From: Bidens hawaiensis
Taxonomy: Eukaryota > Streptophyta > Magnoliopsida > Asterales > Asteraceae
Direction of reading: 5' to 3'
Length of the DNA: 64,000 nucleotides
NCBI GenBank assembly: GCA_021521415.1
Contig: JAIQDT010000168.1
Span: 1-64,000 of the forward strand
The notes beneath the pieces were generated by a model that had not been told where the DNA came from, ran no database searches, and worked only from the letters and a program-made list of their open reading frames with translations. A program made the position numbers and the translations under genes. Positions 1 to 11,403 of this stretch are shown piece by piece. Each line of letters begins with the position of its first letter. Positions within the stretch are counted from its first letter, which is position 1.

Positions 1-960
1 TTCTTTAAATTTCTCAAACTCCTTCAATTGATCAGCTGTAGGAGCAATTTCAGCATCTTGGTGTTCTATCTCCGTGCGTTGTACTAGATATTGTTCCGGT
101 TCATCATCGTCTGAAATGTTTTCAAACACAGCAGTGAACCTCTGAGCAGGTTTCACATGCTCATCAGCAACTTGAGCACTAATTGGTACAGGCTCAGTCT
201 CAGTAAAGTTACCGAACTTGACCAGTTCATGAAGGCCTTTGTAAACAACCTTTGATCCCTTTCTCGATTGCTTCATCAGCCCAAAGGTATTGGGACCCAT
301 GGCTTTTAGATCAAGTGTCTACAGTTTGACAAGATCGGGATAGTGAGAGTCAAAGATCATCTATAGAACCTTTTGTACATGAGAAACATCTCCTTCTTCT
401 TCCCCTTCAACTTGCTCATCATTTCATTGAACACGAATTATGAGTAATTATAGTTCCAGTTCATGATCAAAGCATTACAGCAACATTTGAATGTGGCTAA
501 TCTCGTCTGTTCATCCTTTTCGTCCCGACACACATGTAAAGAACGTGTGAATCAGGAACCTCCAGTATAGATGGAAAATTTTCTTGATAACCGGAGGATA
601 CGATCCTTCATAACCCATCCGGACTAGAACTTTAGTAACGGCATCAGTTGAGTACTCCGTTGGGTAGTCTGGTTGATCACCGAATAATAGTACTTCTCGT
701 ATAATGGCCTCTGAGATAACGACCGGCCTCTTTTGAACTGTGGAGTCAATAGTAACAACCCCCCCGACACCTCGCTGATTGATAGAGACATTATTCCAGA
801 ACTCTGTGATCATCTTCTTGCATATGACAGGAGTTTCTCGTACAACATGAGAAATCCTGCAAGTATTGAGCCCCACGATCATAGATTTGAATTCCTAATG
901 TACCAGAGGTGGATCATACAAACAACTAGCTATATTGTGAGTATCCACAAACTTTAATGG
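1..960 (-). pseudogene. Remnant of copia-associated accessory ORF (copy 1)
   Basis: I recognise this as a degenerate copy of an uncharacterised protein family that is abundant in Asteraceae and often lies next to Ty1/copia pol. The clearest open stretch is at 511-882 and includes the segment VVISEAIIREVLLFGDQPD followed by WRFLIHTFFTCVSGRKG. That segment aligns with the copy at 56,248-56,595 (VIRRVLQIGDN, YLLHVLIHCLGGRRGGFDEF). A stop and frame change near 511 break the frame. Downstream, at 120-240, the same strand still encodes VKFGNFTETEPVPI and then VKPAQRFTAVFE. No catalytic motif is visible and the function is unknown. The longin/synaptobrevin label that databases sometimes give this family should not be trusted. 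Confidence 0.6.
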
Positions 961-1139
961 AGCTTGATCAGCCCTTACTGAAACAAACAAATCAAGTTAA
1001 TAAAATATTCCCGTAAATTTACAATGACTTGATATTATGAGGACACATATAAAGATTGCAAGACATCAGGGACCACACTGATAAAATCAGATTATATGGA
1101 TCTTTAATGTTTATTAATATTGTTTTTTATATTAGAATT

Positions 1140-1740
1140 CGGTCCTGAGGATATTTTTTATGTCCACATAAGTAGATATCGGTCCAAGTATTAGTTTTCT
1201 GTCCAGATCCATAGTTTTCGGTCCAGGTCCACCGAGAACATGGAGTTCTCTGTCACTCAAAGCTGTTCTGGGTCAACAAGTCAACCGAGAACCCTTTGTT
1301 TGACAATAAGTTCTCGGTCAAACTTTCTGAGAAAAAAACTTTGGGTTCCCCATTGAAATCCGGGTCATCTTCTCCAAATAGCTGAAGTCACCATTAATAA
1401 TCAAAGCCTGAAAGAACCCTTGATACTTTCCAACACAAATTACATTCATATCAATCATTCATCCTAACTGATTTCTATCACATGAACACCGATCAAACTT
1501 AATCATAAACCATTGATAATGAATCACGCACGCTTCCCTTCTCATTCGTTTACCTGTTTATAAGTAAGAATCACGAAATAACTTGTAAAATATGAGATCT
1601 TGTTTGTCTTGATTAGCAAGGAATGCCAAGTGTTTTCGGCCAGGAGATAAATGAGAGTAAAGGATTTTTGAAAAGTAAAACCAATAATGCAGCTACCATC
1701 CTTTTATATCTCAAAGGTTTTAAGATGGGCCGAGAACCCT
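1140..1740. repeat. Scattered GTTCTCGG / CCGAGAAC palindromic motifs
   Basis: Several copies of TTCTCGGTC, TTTCGGTCC and CCGAGAAC occur in both orientations at about 1,140-1,340, with further copies near 1,640 and 1,735. The same motif family forms a denser cluster at 16,630-16,920, so both stretches probably come from related elements. I see no coding potential. Confidence 0.6.
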
Positions 1741-2939
1741 GATGGGCCAAGATCTAAAGGATGCCAGGCCCAAGACACCTTGTTTAAACCAATTTTAAAG
1801 TTCATATGGGTTGAAAAGGTTTTAATCCCAACACAAACTTGATCCATGGTTTTAAAACCGATCTCTTATAACATCCGTTTCGACGAGAGTAATTAAGAAG
1901 TGAAAATTAAATAAATGAAATAAAATAAAACCAAAAATAACAATTTAAAACAAAAAGAATCACCCGTCTTCTTGTATTTTGGCAATATTTGGGATCAAAT
2001 TTCATTTTTGATAAAAATGCTGCCTTTATGAAAAGATCCGAACATGGAATCATATTGATTAAGATGCTTTCACAAAGATCAAGTTCAGCGTTATTATGAC
2101 ATAAAGAGACAAGTTGATAGCAGGTGTAATAAACTTAGCATGATTTTGATTGCATCAGTGATATGAGTTAAATTCAGTTTGGCATAAATCTTAGATGGAT
2201 ATCACTCATGGACCTGTGATGCCTCCTATCTCTTCTCAAAGCGTATTTGACTTTCCCCAGATCACCCCAATTTGACTCCAACCCCCTAGTGCTTGATCAA
2301 AAGATTTTCTTCATATGAGCAAAAAACTAAGCTTTAAGGTTAAACGTTGGACATACAAGCCATCCAGACTTACATGCCTTACATTCAAAGTGTTTAGGAC
2401 TTATTTGAATGTCCCACCCTTGTAGTTCTAGTTGACCTTTTAAGCTTTTGAGAAATGAAATTTAACAACTCAATGTTATATATATATATAAACATTTTTT
2501 TTATTTTATTTTTTTATTTTTATTTTTTTATATATAAATAATAAAGGAACAAGGACATAATATTTTTGGAGATCAGGACACTAACGGGCTCGTATATGAC
2601 TGATTAATAACTTTTCTGTCTATCATTCGGAGAGATGTATATTGAGACATGCAAATTTCTTCTAAATGACCCTCCACAGTAAGTTTAGCATGTTTAGTTT
2701 ATATCACTTCAACTTTTAAACATCGTGGAAAGCTACCATGCAAATCAATGATGTTCTAGAGCCATTTATGCTTAGTAACTTCACCCGTTAGGCACACAAA
2801 ATCAATTTTCCTATCATTTTCGAAAGGTTGGATCAATTTTCATTTGCAAATATTTAAAGCTTCAAACAAGCTCTTAACTGAATAATCATATCACTTCCAG
2901 AGAATTATAGAAGATAGTTTAAAACTCAGCCGTCCCAGT

Positions 2940-3245
2940 CACTCTTAGTTTTTAGGTAAATGGCTATCATGTATATCCACAACTGGGTAACAGGAGAAAA
3001 TAAATAAATATGTGTCCCTCAAACTTAGAACAACCGACTTAATTTTAAGCGAGAGATATAAAAACAAAAACACATCACAATCGCCCAGATGCTTTCAGTT
3101 TTTAGGGGAATGGCTATCCTGTAAGTCAACAAGTAGATGACAAGACCAAACATATACAAGTATATGTCCTTCAAACTTGAGAAACTGACATAATTATAAA
3201 CGAAAATGATTTTTTTTATTTTCTTAATAAAACGCAAACACACTC
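2940..3245. repeat. Imperfect direct repeat, two ~150 bp units
   Basis: Two units starting near 2,945 and 3,095 share the phrases AGTTTTTAGG, ATGGCTATC, TGTCC and CAAACTT in the same order, with many substitutions and small indels. They are probably an old internal duplication in a retrotransposon LTR or 3' untranslated region. Confidence 0.5.
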
Positions 3246-3289
3246 TTTTTTAATTTTTTTTAAAAAATTTTCTCCCCTTAAATTTGTGC

Positions 3290-3731
3290 AAATTTAGAAA
3301 ATATGTACAAATTTAACCTCAAAAAGACTCAATCCTCAAAAGGAAGTATTTTAAGAAACCCAAAAGCACATTATATCTGGCTGTTCCGACCGGTTTTGTA
3401 AATAAGTACGCCACATTATTATCAGTATAAACTTGCTCAAGATGTTACGGTCGTAATAGTAACGAATAAAATGAATTTAATGTCAATGTGCTTGGTTTTT
3501 GAATGTTGAACATGATTTTTAACAATAGCGATAGAAACATCATTATCACAAAAGATAGGGGTGTCAAGAAATTCCAAACCGTAATCTAGCAATTAATGTC
3601 GCATCCAGATCACCTATGAGCAGCAAGCAGATGCACCAACGTATTCAGCCTCCGCAGTGGATGTAGACAACGTTTGTTGTTTCTTGCACTGCCATGAAAT
3701 GAGCCGATCGCTCAAGAATTGACAACCAGCA
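3290..3731 (-). pseudogene. Ty1/copia RNase H C-terminal fragment
   Basis: On the minus strand the stretch just below 3,731 reads DRLISWQCKKQ and then STAEAEYVGASACC, the hallmark end of a copia RNase H domain. After an in-frame stop and a frame change it continues as FLDTPIFCDNDVSIAIVKN and HSKTKHIDIK, the conserved RNase H tail, then FTKPVGTARYNVLLGF. The purine-rich tract after it fits the 3' end of a copia internal region. It was broken on its upstream side by the insertion of gypsy element F, whose LTR edge is at 3,732. The host copia is related to, but not the same copy as, the remnants at 9,108-9,751 and 16,985-18,045. Confidence 0.8.
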
Positions 3732-6271
3732 TGTCACACCCCGAAAACCTTAACTTAACACAGCGGAAGTCTTAACTTTAATTCATTCGGTTTATGACAG
3801 ATGCCGATAGTCAACAATAATGACCATTTAATAATAAAAGCATCATCTTTTATTATAAGAAATATTTTACAAAATCAAAGTTTACTAAACGTGCTAATGC
3901 ACGGTTTACAACACATCACTTTTGTTTAAACACCCCACGCTCTCGTTTCCATGCCACCTCGAAACCTTCACTTTCCTGCAAAGCATATTTAAATAATATT
4001 TGGGTCAACATGAATGTTGGTGAGTTATTCCTGAGAAGAAAAACTTATTATATAAATATAAACAATTTATATATAAACAACACATGAATATAATGGTGTA
4101 CGGCCATTATACTCCCAATAAAACCGATCATAACACGGTATAACACAATAACGAAACCCGCATTTTACCTTTAAGCACAAAAAGCGTTAGTTGTAAACTA
4201 GCTAAGAATACAACGCGTGTATGACTACCAATTTGATAACTCGAAACGTACCATACTCGAAATATTCCCACTTTTAACCCAACGCGAATGGAAGTGGGGG
4301 GCGTCACCCCGATATATCTACCAACATTTCTGTGCCCTCAATTCGGTTAATAGTTATTTAACCAAATTGATTCATCCCACAATAACGACAATTTGTAGTA
4401 TAATGCGTTTTCAAAACATATATATATATAAATACGAATATAGATATACAATATGCTTTTCGGAGGAAGAACTCACCTTTGTTTTCAGTGTTCGAATAAA
4501 TGTTCGTTCCTATATTAGTACACGTTCGTTAATTTTAGGTTTGACTAAAATATATATCTTCTTATTCTAAAAATCCACACAAGATTATGTTCACTTATCA
4601 AATCATTTTGCAAAACATCTTGTACAATTTACAAAGTTTCCTTTATTAGTAAGTTTAACACAAACTCTTGTTTATCTAAGTTATCATGTTTCATGCATCC
4701 TAGTACTTCTAGTAGATTTTATTCCTTTCAATATGTCCCATTCAATCACTTAGTTTGTCATTTTAAATCCATATAAGACAAGTATGAGCTTTATGATCAA
4801 AATCAAATTTTTGTATTACTTGCATGTGTAAATAACTTTCCAACAAGATCAAATCTCTACACTTTTGTCAACCCTTTTCCAAGATCCTTTTTATCTTTTC
4901 AAAACCATTATTATTATTATTACTTACAACTTTTTCAAGAAATCAAGTATGTGGGTTTTCAAAATTATCATTCTTTCTTTAACCATTTTACCATTTAACA
5001 AGCTTACAACTTCAATCCAATACCAAAATCAAAACTCACGGCCTAACATGGGTATTTTTACTCATTATCCATCTTTGATCTTTTGGCCATTTACACATTT
5101 ACTTCTAATATTAAAACAATACCTAAACCCATTTGTTAAACAAACTCAAGTAACATCAATATGGACAATCTATACAAGCTAAAATGCAACCATAACAAGT
5201 CCTATAATCAACAAAACCCATCTTATACATTCCTATGTAAACTCACGGTTCACACATATGCATGTATATATCCATATTATACCTACATGTACACTACCAA
5301 GCATACTAAAATCAAGCTTTAAACATCAAATAGCAACTAATATACACAAATCTTGAAGTGGGTTACCTTGGATTTCGGATTTGGTGCCTATGGAGGTGAT
5401 AATGTGACCTTGTGTTAGCTATAATCCTTTCTTTGGCTTCCTACTTCTTGTTATTAGCTTAAACTTCCACCAAAGACCTCCTAATCAAGTGTTGTGTGTT
5501 TAATAATTTGAAAAGATGAGATTGTAAGGTGGTGGTGGGGTGGCCGGTTATATGAAGGGAGAAAGAGAGGTATAGGGTCGTGAGTTGGATGGTATAGGGT
5601 GTGCATGTCTCCAAGTGTGTAGCTTCCAAGTAATCTATCAATCATTGCATACCTATATGTAAGCTTTTCATTGGTGGGTTTGGGAGGTGGGTTGGGTTGT
5701 GTGTAAGTGGCGGCCGAGAGAGATGGGAGAGGGAGAGGGAGAGGTGGTTTTGAATAATGACATGTGATAATACCTAGGTGTTAAAGTTTAACGTATCTCG
5801 TAATTTATCTAGCCAAACGACTTCCGTTTCTAATAATTTTTATCAGACTTTGAGCGAAATTAGATTACAGTCAATGTCTGCCTAAAAACATAATTTTCTG
5901 ATAAACTTAATGTCGGGCTCTTACGGTGTCCTCTACTGGCTTTCGGTTACTTATTTTCTAATTTTTGCGATTCGAACCTACTAAAATTAAGTTTATACAC
6001 TATCTCTAATATTCTAATATAAAATTAAATTTTTCGAGGTCATCTTGACACGTTTATGATTTTATCCGTTTTGAGATATTACCCGGTGTCAATTTGCACA
6101 GTGTCAGCTACACGACAAAAATTGAACTTTTTCGGGTTCCATATTTTAAAATTCAACTAAAATCAAAAACTTTGGCTAAAAATATTATTCCTATGTATTT
6201 ATTTTACTAATTAATACACGATCACAGTTAAGATAATTACCAGATTAGTCTAATTTTTGGCGGTTGTCACA
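3732..6271 (-). repeat. 3' LTR of gypsy element F
   Basis: This 2,540-bp LTR belongs to a minus-oriented element. It begins TGTCACACC and ends GTTGTCACA on the plus strand, so it has the TG...CA ends of an LTR. The pol stop lies just beyond it at 6,306, and a purine run complementary to TTCACCCA (6,272-6,279) fits a plus-strand primer. The five bases on its left are CAGCA. No partner LTR is present because the 5' part of F is missing. Short open frames inside (for example near 4,217-5,641) look like chance ORFs. Confidence 0.75.
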
Positions 6272-6305
6272 TTCACCCATCCTTTTAGAAATTTCGTCCC
6301 GAAAT

Positions 6306-9107
6306 TTAGGATGTAGTGCTGGTTTCGGTTTCTTCTGGGAAGAGGTGAGGGTATTTCGCCTTCATTTGATCCTGACGTTCCCACGTGAACTCGGGACCAA
6401 GTCTTGAATTCCAGCGAACCTTGATAAGCTTAATCCTGTTACGCCTTAGCTTCTGGATTTTCCAGTCCATGACTTCAACAGGTTCTTCTACAAATCGAAG
6501 CTTACCATCAACCCTTATGTCTTCAATAGGAACAATCAACGATTCGTCAGATAGACATTTCTTCAGATTGGATATGTGAAACACGTCGTGTATTCCACTA
6601 AGTTCTAAAGGTAGGTCGAGTCGATAGGCTACCGACCCTACTCGTTCGGTAATTTTGAACGGTCCAACGTATCGTGGAATAAGTTTTCCTCTTTTACCAA
6701 ATCTGAATATGCCTTTCCAAGGTGATACCTTTAGTAACACTTGGTCTCTTACCTGGAATTCCAACGGTCTCCTGCGATAATCCGCATAACTTTTCTGTCT
6801 GTCGGCTGCAGCTTTTAACCTATCCTTGATTTGAAAGACTCTGTCGGTAGTCTCTTGGACAATTTCAGGACCTGTAAGTTGCTTTTCTCCAACTTCTGCC
6901 CAACAAAGAGAAGATCGACATTTTCTTCCGCACAAAGCTTCAAACGGTGCAGCCTTAATACTTGAGTGGTAGCTGTTATTATAGGAGAATTCAGCTAAAT
7001 GCAGATAAGTATCCCAACTACTTCCGAAATCAATGATACAGGCTCGCAGCATGTCTTCCAATGTTTGGATAGTTTTCTCGCTTTGACCGTTTGTCTGGGG
7101 GTGATAGGCGGTGCTCATATCTAAGCGAGTTCCTAGGGATTCGTGAAGAGATTGCCAAAAACGAGAAACAAATCGACCATCTCTGTCAGAAATGATTGAG
7201 ACCGGTATTCCATGTTTGGCTACGATCTCTTTCAGATACAGCTGAGTTAACTTCTCCATTCTATCTTTTTCTCTAATGTGTATAAAATGACCGGATTTAG
7301 TTAATCTATCCACAATTACCCAAATCGCATTATAACTTCACGGCGTAACTGGCAGTTTGGTTATGAAGTCCATGGTAATATTATCCCATTTCCACTGAGG
7401 GATCTCTGGTTGTTGCAGTAGTCCAGGCGGTCTTCTATGTTCAGCTTTCACTTTGGAACATGTCAGGCACTTGCTGACATACACTGCTATGTCTCTTTTC
7501 AAGTTAGGCCACCAATAATGTTCTTGGAGATCTTTATACATCTTGGTTGATCCTGGGTGGATCGAATATCCAGACTTATGCGCTTCGTCTAGAACAAGAT
7601 TACGCAGATTTCCATAGAGTGGTACCCAAACTCGATCAAGTAGGTATAGTGTCCCATCAGACTTTGTGACAAATTCATTTTCAAGTCCTCGCAATTTCTC
7701 AAACCTTACATTTTGCGGTTTCAAAGCTTCACGCTGTGTATCACGAATTCGAGTAGTAAGACTCGTTTGAATCGTCAATCCTAATGCACGAACACGCAGA
7801 GGCTTTTCTCTTTCCTTTTGACCCAACGCATCAGCCACAACATTCGCTTTACCCTTGTGGTAACGAATCTCACAGTCGTAATCATTGAGTAATTCTACCC
7901 ATCGACGTTGCCTCATATTTAGCTCTTTCTGATCAAAGATATGCTGGAGACTCTTGTGATCAGTAAATATTGTACATTTGGTTCCATACAGATAATGCCT
8001 CCAAATCTTAAGAGCAAACACAACAGCTCCCAATTCCAAATCATGTGTCGCGTAGTTCTTTTCATGCACCTTGAGTTGTCTGGACGCGTATGCTATCACC
8101 TTGTCTTGTTGCATAAGCACACAGCCAAGACCTAAGCGAGACGCATCACAATATACTACAAATCCATTGGTACCTTCTGGTAAGGACAAGATTGGTGCAC
8201 TACACAACTTTTGTTTAAGCAATTGGAAGGCTCCTTCTTGTTTTTCTGTCCACTCATATTTATTGTCTTTTTGGGTTAATTGGGTTAAAGGTTGAGCTAT
8301 AGAAGAAAAATTTTCAATGAATCTACGATAGTAGCTAGCTAATCCTAGAAATTGTCGCACTCCAGTGGGTGATCTTGGTGTCTCCCAATTCATAATTGCT
8401 ACAATTTTTGTTGGATCAACTAGGATACCATTCTCATTGATTACATGCCCTAAAAAGTGGACTTCTCGAAGCCAGAAATCGCAATTGGAAAATTTGGCAT
8501 ATAACTTCTCTTCTTTTAGCAATTCTAGAATCAGTTTTAAGTGTTGTTCATGTTCTTTCTTGGTTCGTGAGTAGATAAGTATGTCATCAATGAATACTAT
8601 CACAAATTTATCCAAGTATGGCTTACAAACTCTGTTCATAAGATCCATGAACACAGCCGGTGCATTCGTTAGGCCAAAAGACATGACCAGGAATTCATAA
8701 TGGCCATAACGAGTTCTGAAAGCGGTTTTAGGAATATCCTTTTCTGCAACTCGTAACTGATGATACCCGGACCGCAAGTCGATTTTTGAGTAATAGCTTG
8801 ATCCTTGCAACTGATCAAACAAATCATCAATTCTCGGTAGTGGGTACCGATTCTTAATAGTAAGTTTGTTCAGTTCTCTGTAATCGATACACATTCGAAA
8901 AGAACCGTCCTTCTTTTTCACAAATTAGACTGGAGCTCCCCAAGGTGAGAAACTTGGTCTTATGAATCCTTTGTCTAGTAATTCCTGGAGCTGATTAGAT
9001 AGCTCCTGCATTTCCGATGGTACTAATCTGTACGGAGATCGAGCTATCGGAGCGGCATCTTGAACCAGATCGATTCTGAATTCGACTTGACGCTGTGTAT
9101 CAACATG
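6306..9107 (-). pseudogene. pol: Gypsy element F pol: RT, RNase H, integrase, chromodomain (broken)
   Basis: This is a Ty3/gypsy chromovirus pol missing gag, protease and the extreme N-terminus of RT. RT follows from [21 protein letters not shown] and the catalytic FIDD in [10 protein letters not shown]. RNase H follows from [15 protein letters not shown] and [10 protein letters not shown]. Integrase shows its zinc-binding HHCC region (HPGS, then [11 protein letters not shown]), [15 protein letters not shown] and a Glu in [11 protein letters not shown]. The C-terminal chromodomain ends in [16 protein letters not shown]. Two in-frame stops break it, TAA near 8,925 and TGA near 7,338; the frame is the same on both sides of each. 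At 9,107 it is joined in frame to copia sequence. It cannot be autonomous. Confidence 0.85.
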
Positions 9108-9751
9108 CAGTTGCAAACTAGCCCTGATAAGTTGCTCTGTAATTATTATATTTTGCCTTGCCACGGTATCCTCAATCAGCCTATCGAGTTCATCATCAAA
9201 AAGTTCAGCAGATTTCCAGAAATCAAGTTGGTGATTTCTGTAGACGACCGGACTTTCCGTCAGAGAAAAATGGAGATTTGACGGTTGCATCCACCGTATC
9301 ATCAGTTCAATTGGTCTGTTATACTCTGTTACTTGGAGTAGCGCAAACATGTTGTGATTATTTTTGAAAGGGTACTCCATAACACAGTCCAGCTGTTGAT
9401 TCTGAATCCAAAGGACTTGTGCACAGCAGGCAGATGCAACGATGTACTCAGCTTCAACAGTTGAGATTGACATAGTAGTTTGCTTCTTGCATTACCATGA
9501 CACCAGCCTGTCTCCCAGAAATTGACATCCACCATATGTAGACTTTCTACTCATGTTGCAACCATCATAGTCACTATTAGTGTAGGCAATTAGATCAAAG
9601 GCATAGTTCTTTGGATAACATATCCCTAAATCAGTTTTCCTTTCAATTATCAAAAAATCCTCTTGACGTGAGATACTTTTGGACTTGATTGGAATCAAGC
9701 ACAAACACAAATATCAAACATAATGTTTGGCTTTGATACTGTAAGATGGTG
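9108..9751 (-). pseudogene. Ty1/copia remnant: RT end, RNase H, accessory domain
   Basis: Reading the minus strand from 9,751, the remnant starts in the RT C-terminus (SKPNIMFDICVCA, FQSSPKVSHVKRIF), then RNase H ([37 protein letters not shown]). It then jumps, by an apparent internal deletion after WIQNQQLD, into the accessory domain ([41 protein letters not shown]). This places the accessory domain downstream of RNase H in the same element family. Frameshifts and a TGA in the RT part make it non-functional. Element H sits on its right edge, and gypsy F is fused to its left edge. Similarity to the copy at 511-882 is in the FW and II-E--IR segments. Confidence 0.7.
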
Positions 9752-10626
9752 TGTTGGGCTGGTTTATGAGGGGGATGGGACATATTCAGGAATATATGGT
9801 TCATGTGTAGGCTGTCTTGGGTTTGTTGGGTTTTAGAAAGACTATCAAAGTCCAAAATAATCAATTATTAAGGAAAACACAGTGGAAGATATTAGTTTAA
9901 AATCTTGTTAACCATTACACATAAACTGATTTATGTTAAACCCAAAACATGATCCATATACGACATGCATGCTATCAAAACACAACCATAGGGTGTTTAA
10001 CAAACATACCTTTCAAGAACGAGAATGAGAGGGATGAATGAGATTGAACAGCTAGAATCCAAGGGAAGGACTCCTCAAGCTTGTATACCCGACAAGCTAA
10101 TCAACAAACACCTTTGGTTGCTAGGATCCAACACTTGATGAAAATTTCCCTCTTGATCCTTCTCTTGGTTTTCGGCTGAGAGATTGAGAGAGTTTTTGTG
10201 TGTGTAAGATAGATATGTATGCAAGAAGTAAAGATCCAATAGATCTTCTTGCATGTTATTGAAAAACACAAAAGGAAGAGAGAGAGAGAGAGGAGGGGCC
10301 GGCCCCCTTAAGGGGGTTCCCCCCCCCCAAAAAAAAACTCAAACTCAATTTTGTTATTTTTTATTTTTAACATATCATTACTATTTATCCGAATAAATAA
10401 TAAATCTTTAATGTAAATTATCCATATTATTTACTTAATACACATATGAAAATACTTAGATAACCCATTTCCAAATATATAAGTGTTGATAATCATTACT
10501 TAGATCATATCTAATAATAATTATCGTGGCGTTTGTCTAGCTTGCTGTTGGGTATGACCCGACTTGGATCAAGACGTACTAGCCACATCAACTCTAATAT
10601 GTGTCTTGGGCAGATCAATTCCAACA
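9752..10626 (-). repeat. 3' LTR of copia element H
   Basis: This 875-bp LTR of a minus-oriented copia element begins TGTTGGGCT and ends CCAACA on the plus strand. Immediately to its right is the minus-strand polypurine tract AAGTGGGAGAT, the usual copia arrangement. The five bases on its left are TGGTG. It carries a GA-rich microsatellite (about 10,272-10,292) and a run of C followed by A near 10,320. I did not find a matching 5' LTR on the far side of the gag-pol region. Confidence 0.8.
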
Positions 10627-10637
10627 ATCTCCCACTT
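10627..10637 (-). other. Polypurine tract of element H
   Basis: The minus strand reads AAGTGGGAGAT directly against the TGTTGG start of the LTR. This is the classic plus-strand primer site of plant Ty1/copia elements. Confidence 0.8.
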
Positions 10638-11403
10638 GCACAAGATACATACAAGATTGATGCAAATAACAAATACCGCCTAACAACGGTTTACTATCCC
10701 TAATACGCATGACTAAGTGCCATTCATTTAACATCATCCCTTTCAAGTCCCATACTTGAAAATGATTTAGGTGAAACAATCATTTATCCTTTTGTCACAA
10801 ATGTCATGTTAAATCAAGAGACACAGAGTGATCATTCTCTGTTGATTTAACTTATCAGGCCTTAGTCATTTAACTCTCAACGAATAAGAGGGACAAATCC
10901 CCTATTGATTACATACGTCTCTCACTATCACCTTGTACTATACTTGAGCTTAGCCTTATGTACTGACATATTTCAGAGCAACGAAGAACTAAGTCAAAGT
11001 ATGATAGTCGATGAATATCAAGACCCAATATGTATCTCAGGTCAGAGGATACTATGATGTTCGCCTTTACTCAAATTTACTTATGATCACAAATCACAAG
11101 GATTCCATGCAGTAAAGTCGAGGGCGGGTCAGTCCAATATTTATCCCATAAATATCTATGAACCTTGGCAGCAACCCTTTGCTATATTCATACCTCATGA
11201 ATATCTACCAATCCAAGTTCATAATAGTCTTACTTTCATATTTGTTCCCACAACTATGATCGACTACGGACCTTTAGCATAATTCAAATTATTCCCGGAT
11301 TTAAACATACTAAAAGGGAACATAACTCAAGAACATGACCAAAACCAAAAGCATATGATTGAGTTAAATAAAATTGTTCCAATATCCAAATACAAAATTT
11401 TGA
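10638..11403 (-). other. 3' untranslated internal region of element H
   Basis: About 770 bp lie between the pol stop and the polypurine tract. No open frame with protein features was seen on either strand. It is probably 3' untranslated internal sequence of the retrotransposon. Confidence 0.5.

Larger units (their letters stand above)
961..3289. other. Non-coding spacer, no gene seen
   Basis: This AT-rich stretch lies between the accessory ORF remnant and a copia RNase H remnant on the same strand. It holds GTTCTCGG-type palindromes (1,140-1,740), a T/A homopolymer-rich tract (about 2,480-2,540), two imperfect direct repeats (2,940-3,245) and a purine-rich minus-strand tract complementary to 3,271-3,284 that could be a polypurine tract. 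The short open frames here have no recognisable protein features. Confidence 0.55.

Noticed and set aside
4217..5182. Plus-strand ORFs of 117 and 105 codons
   Set aside because: They lie inside the 3' LTR of the minus-oriented element F, are AT-rich and hydrophobic by composition, and have no recognisable motif.
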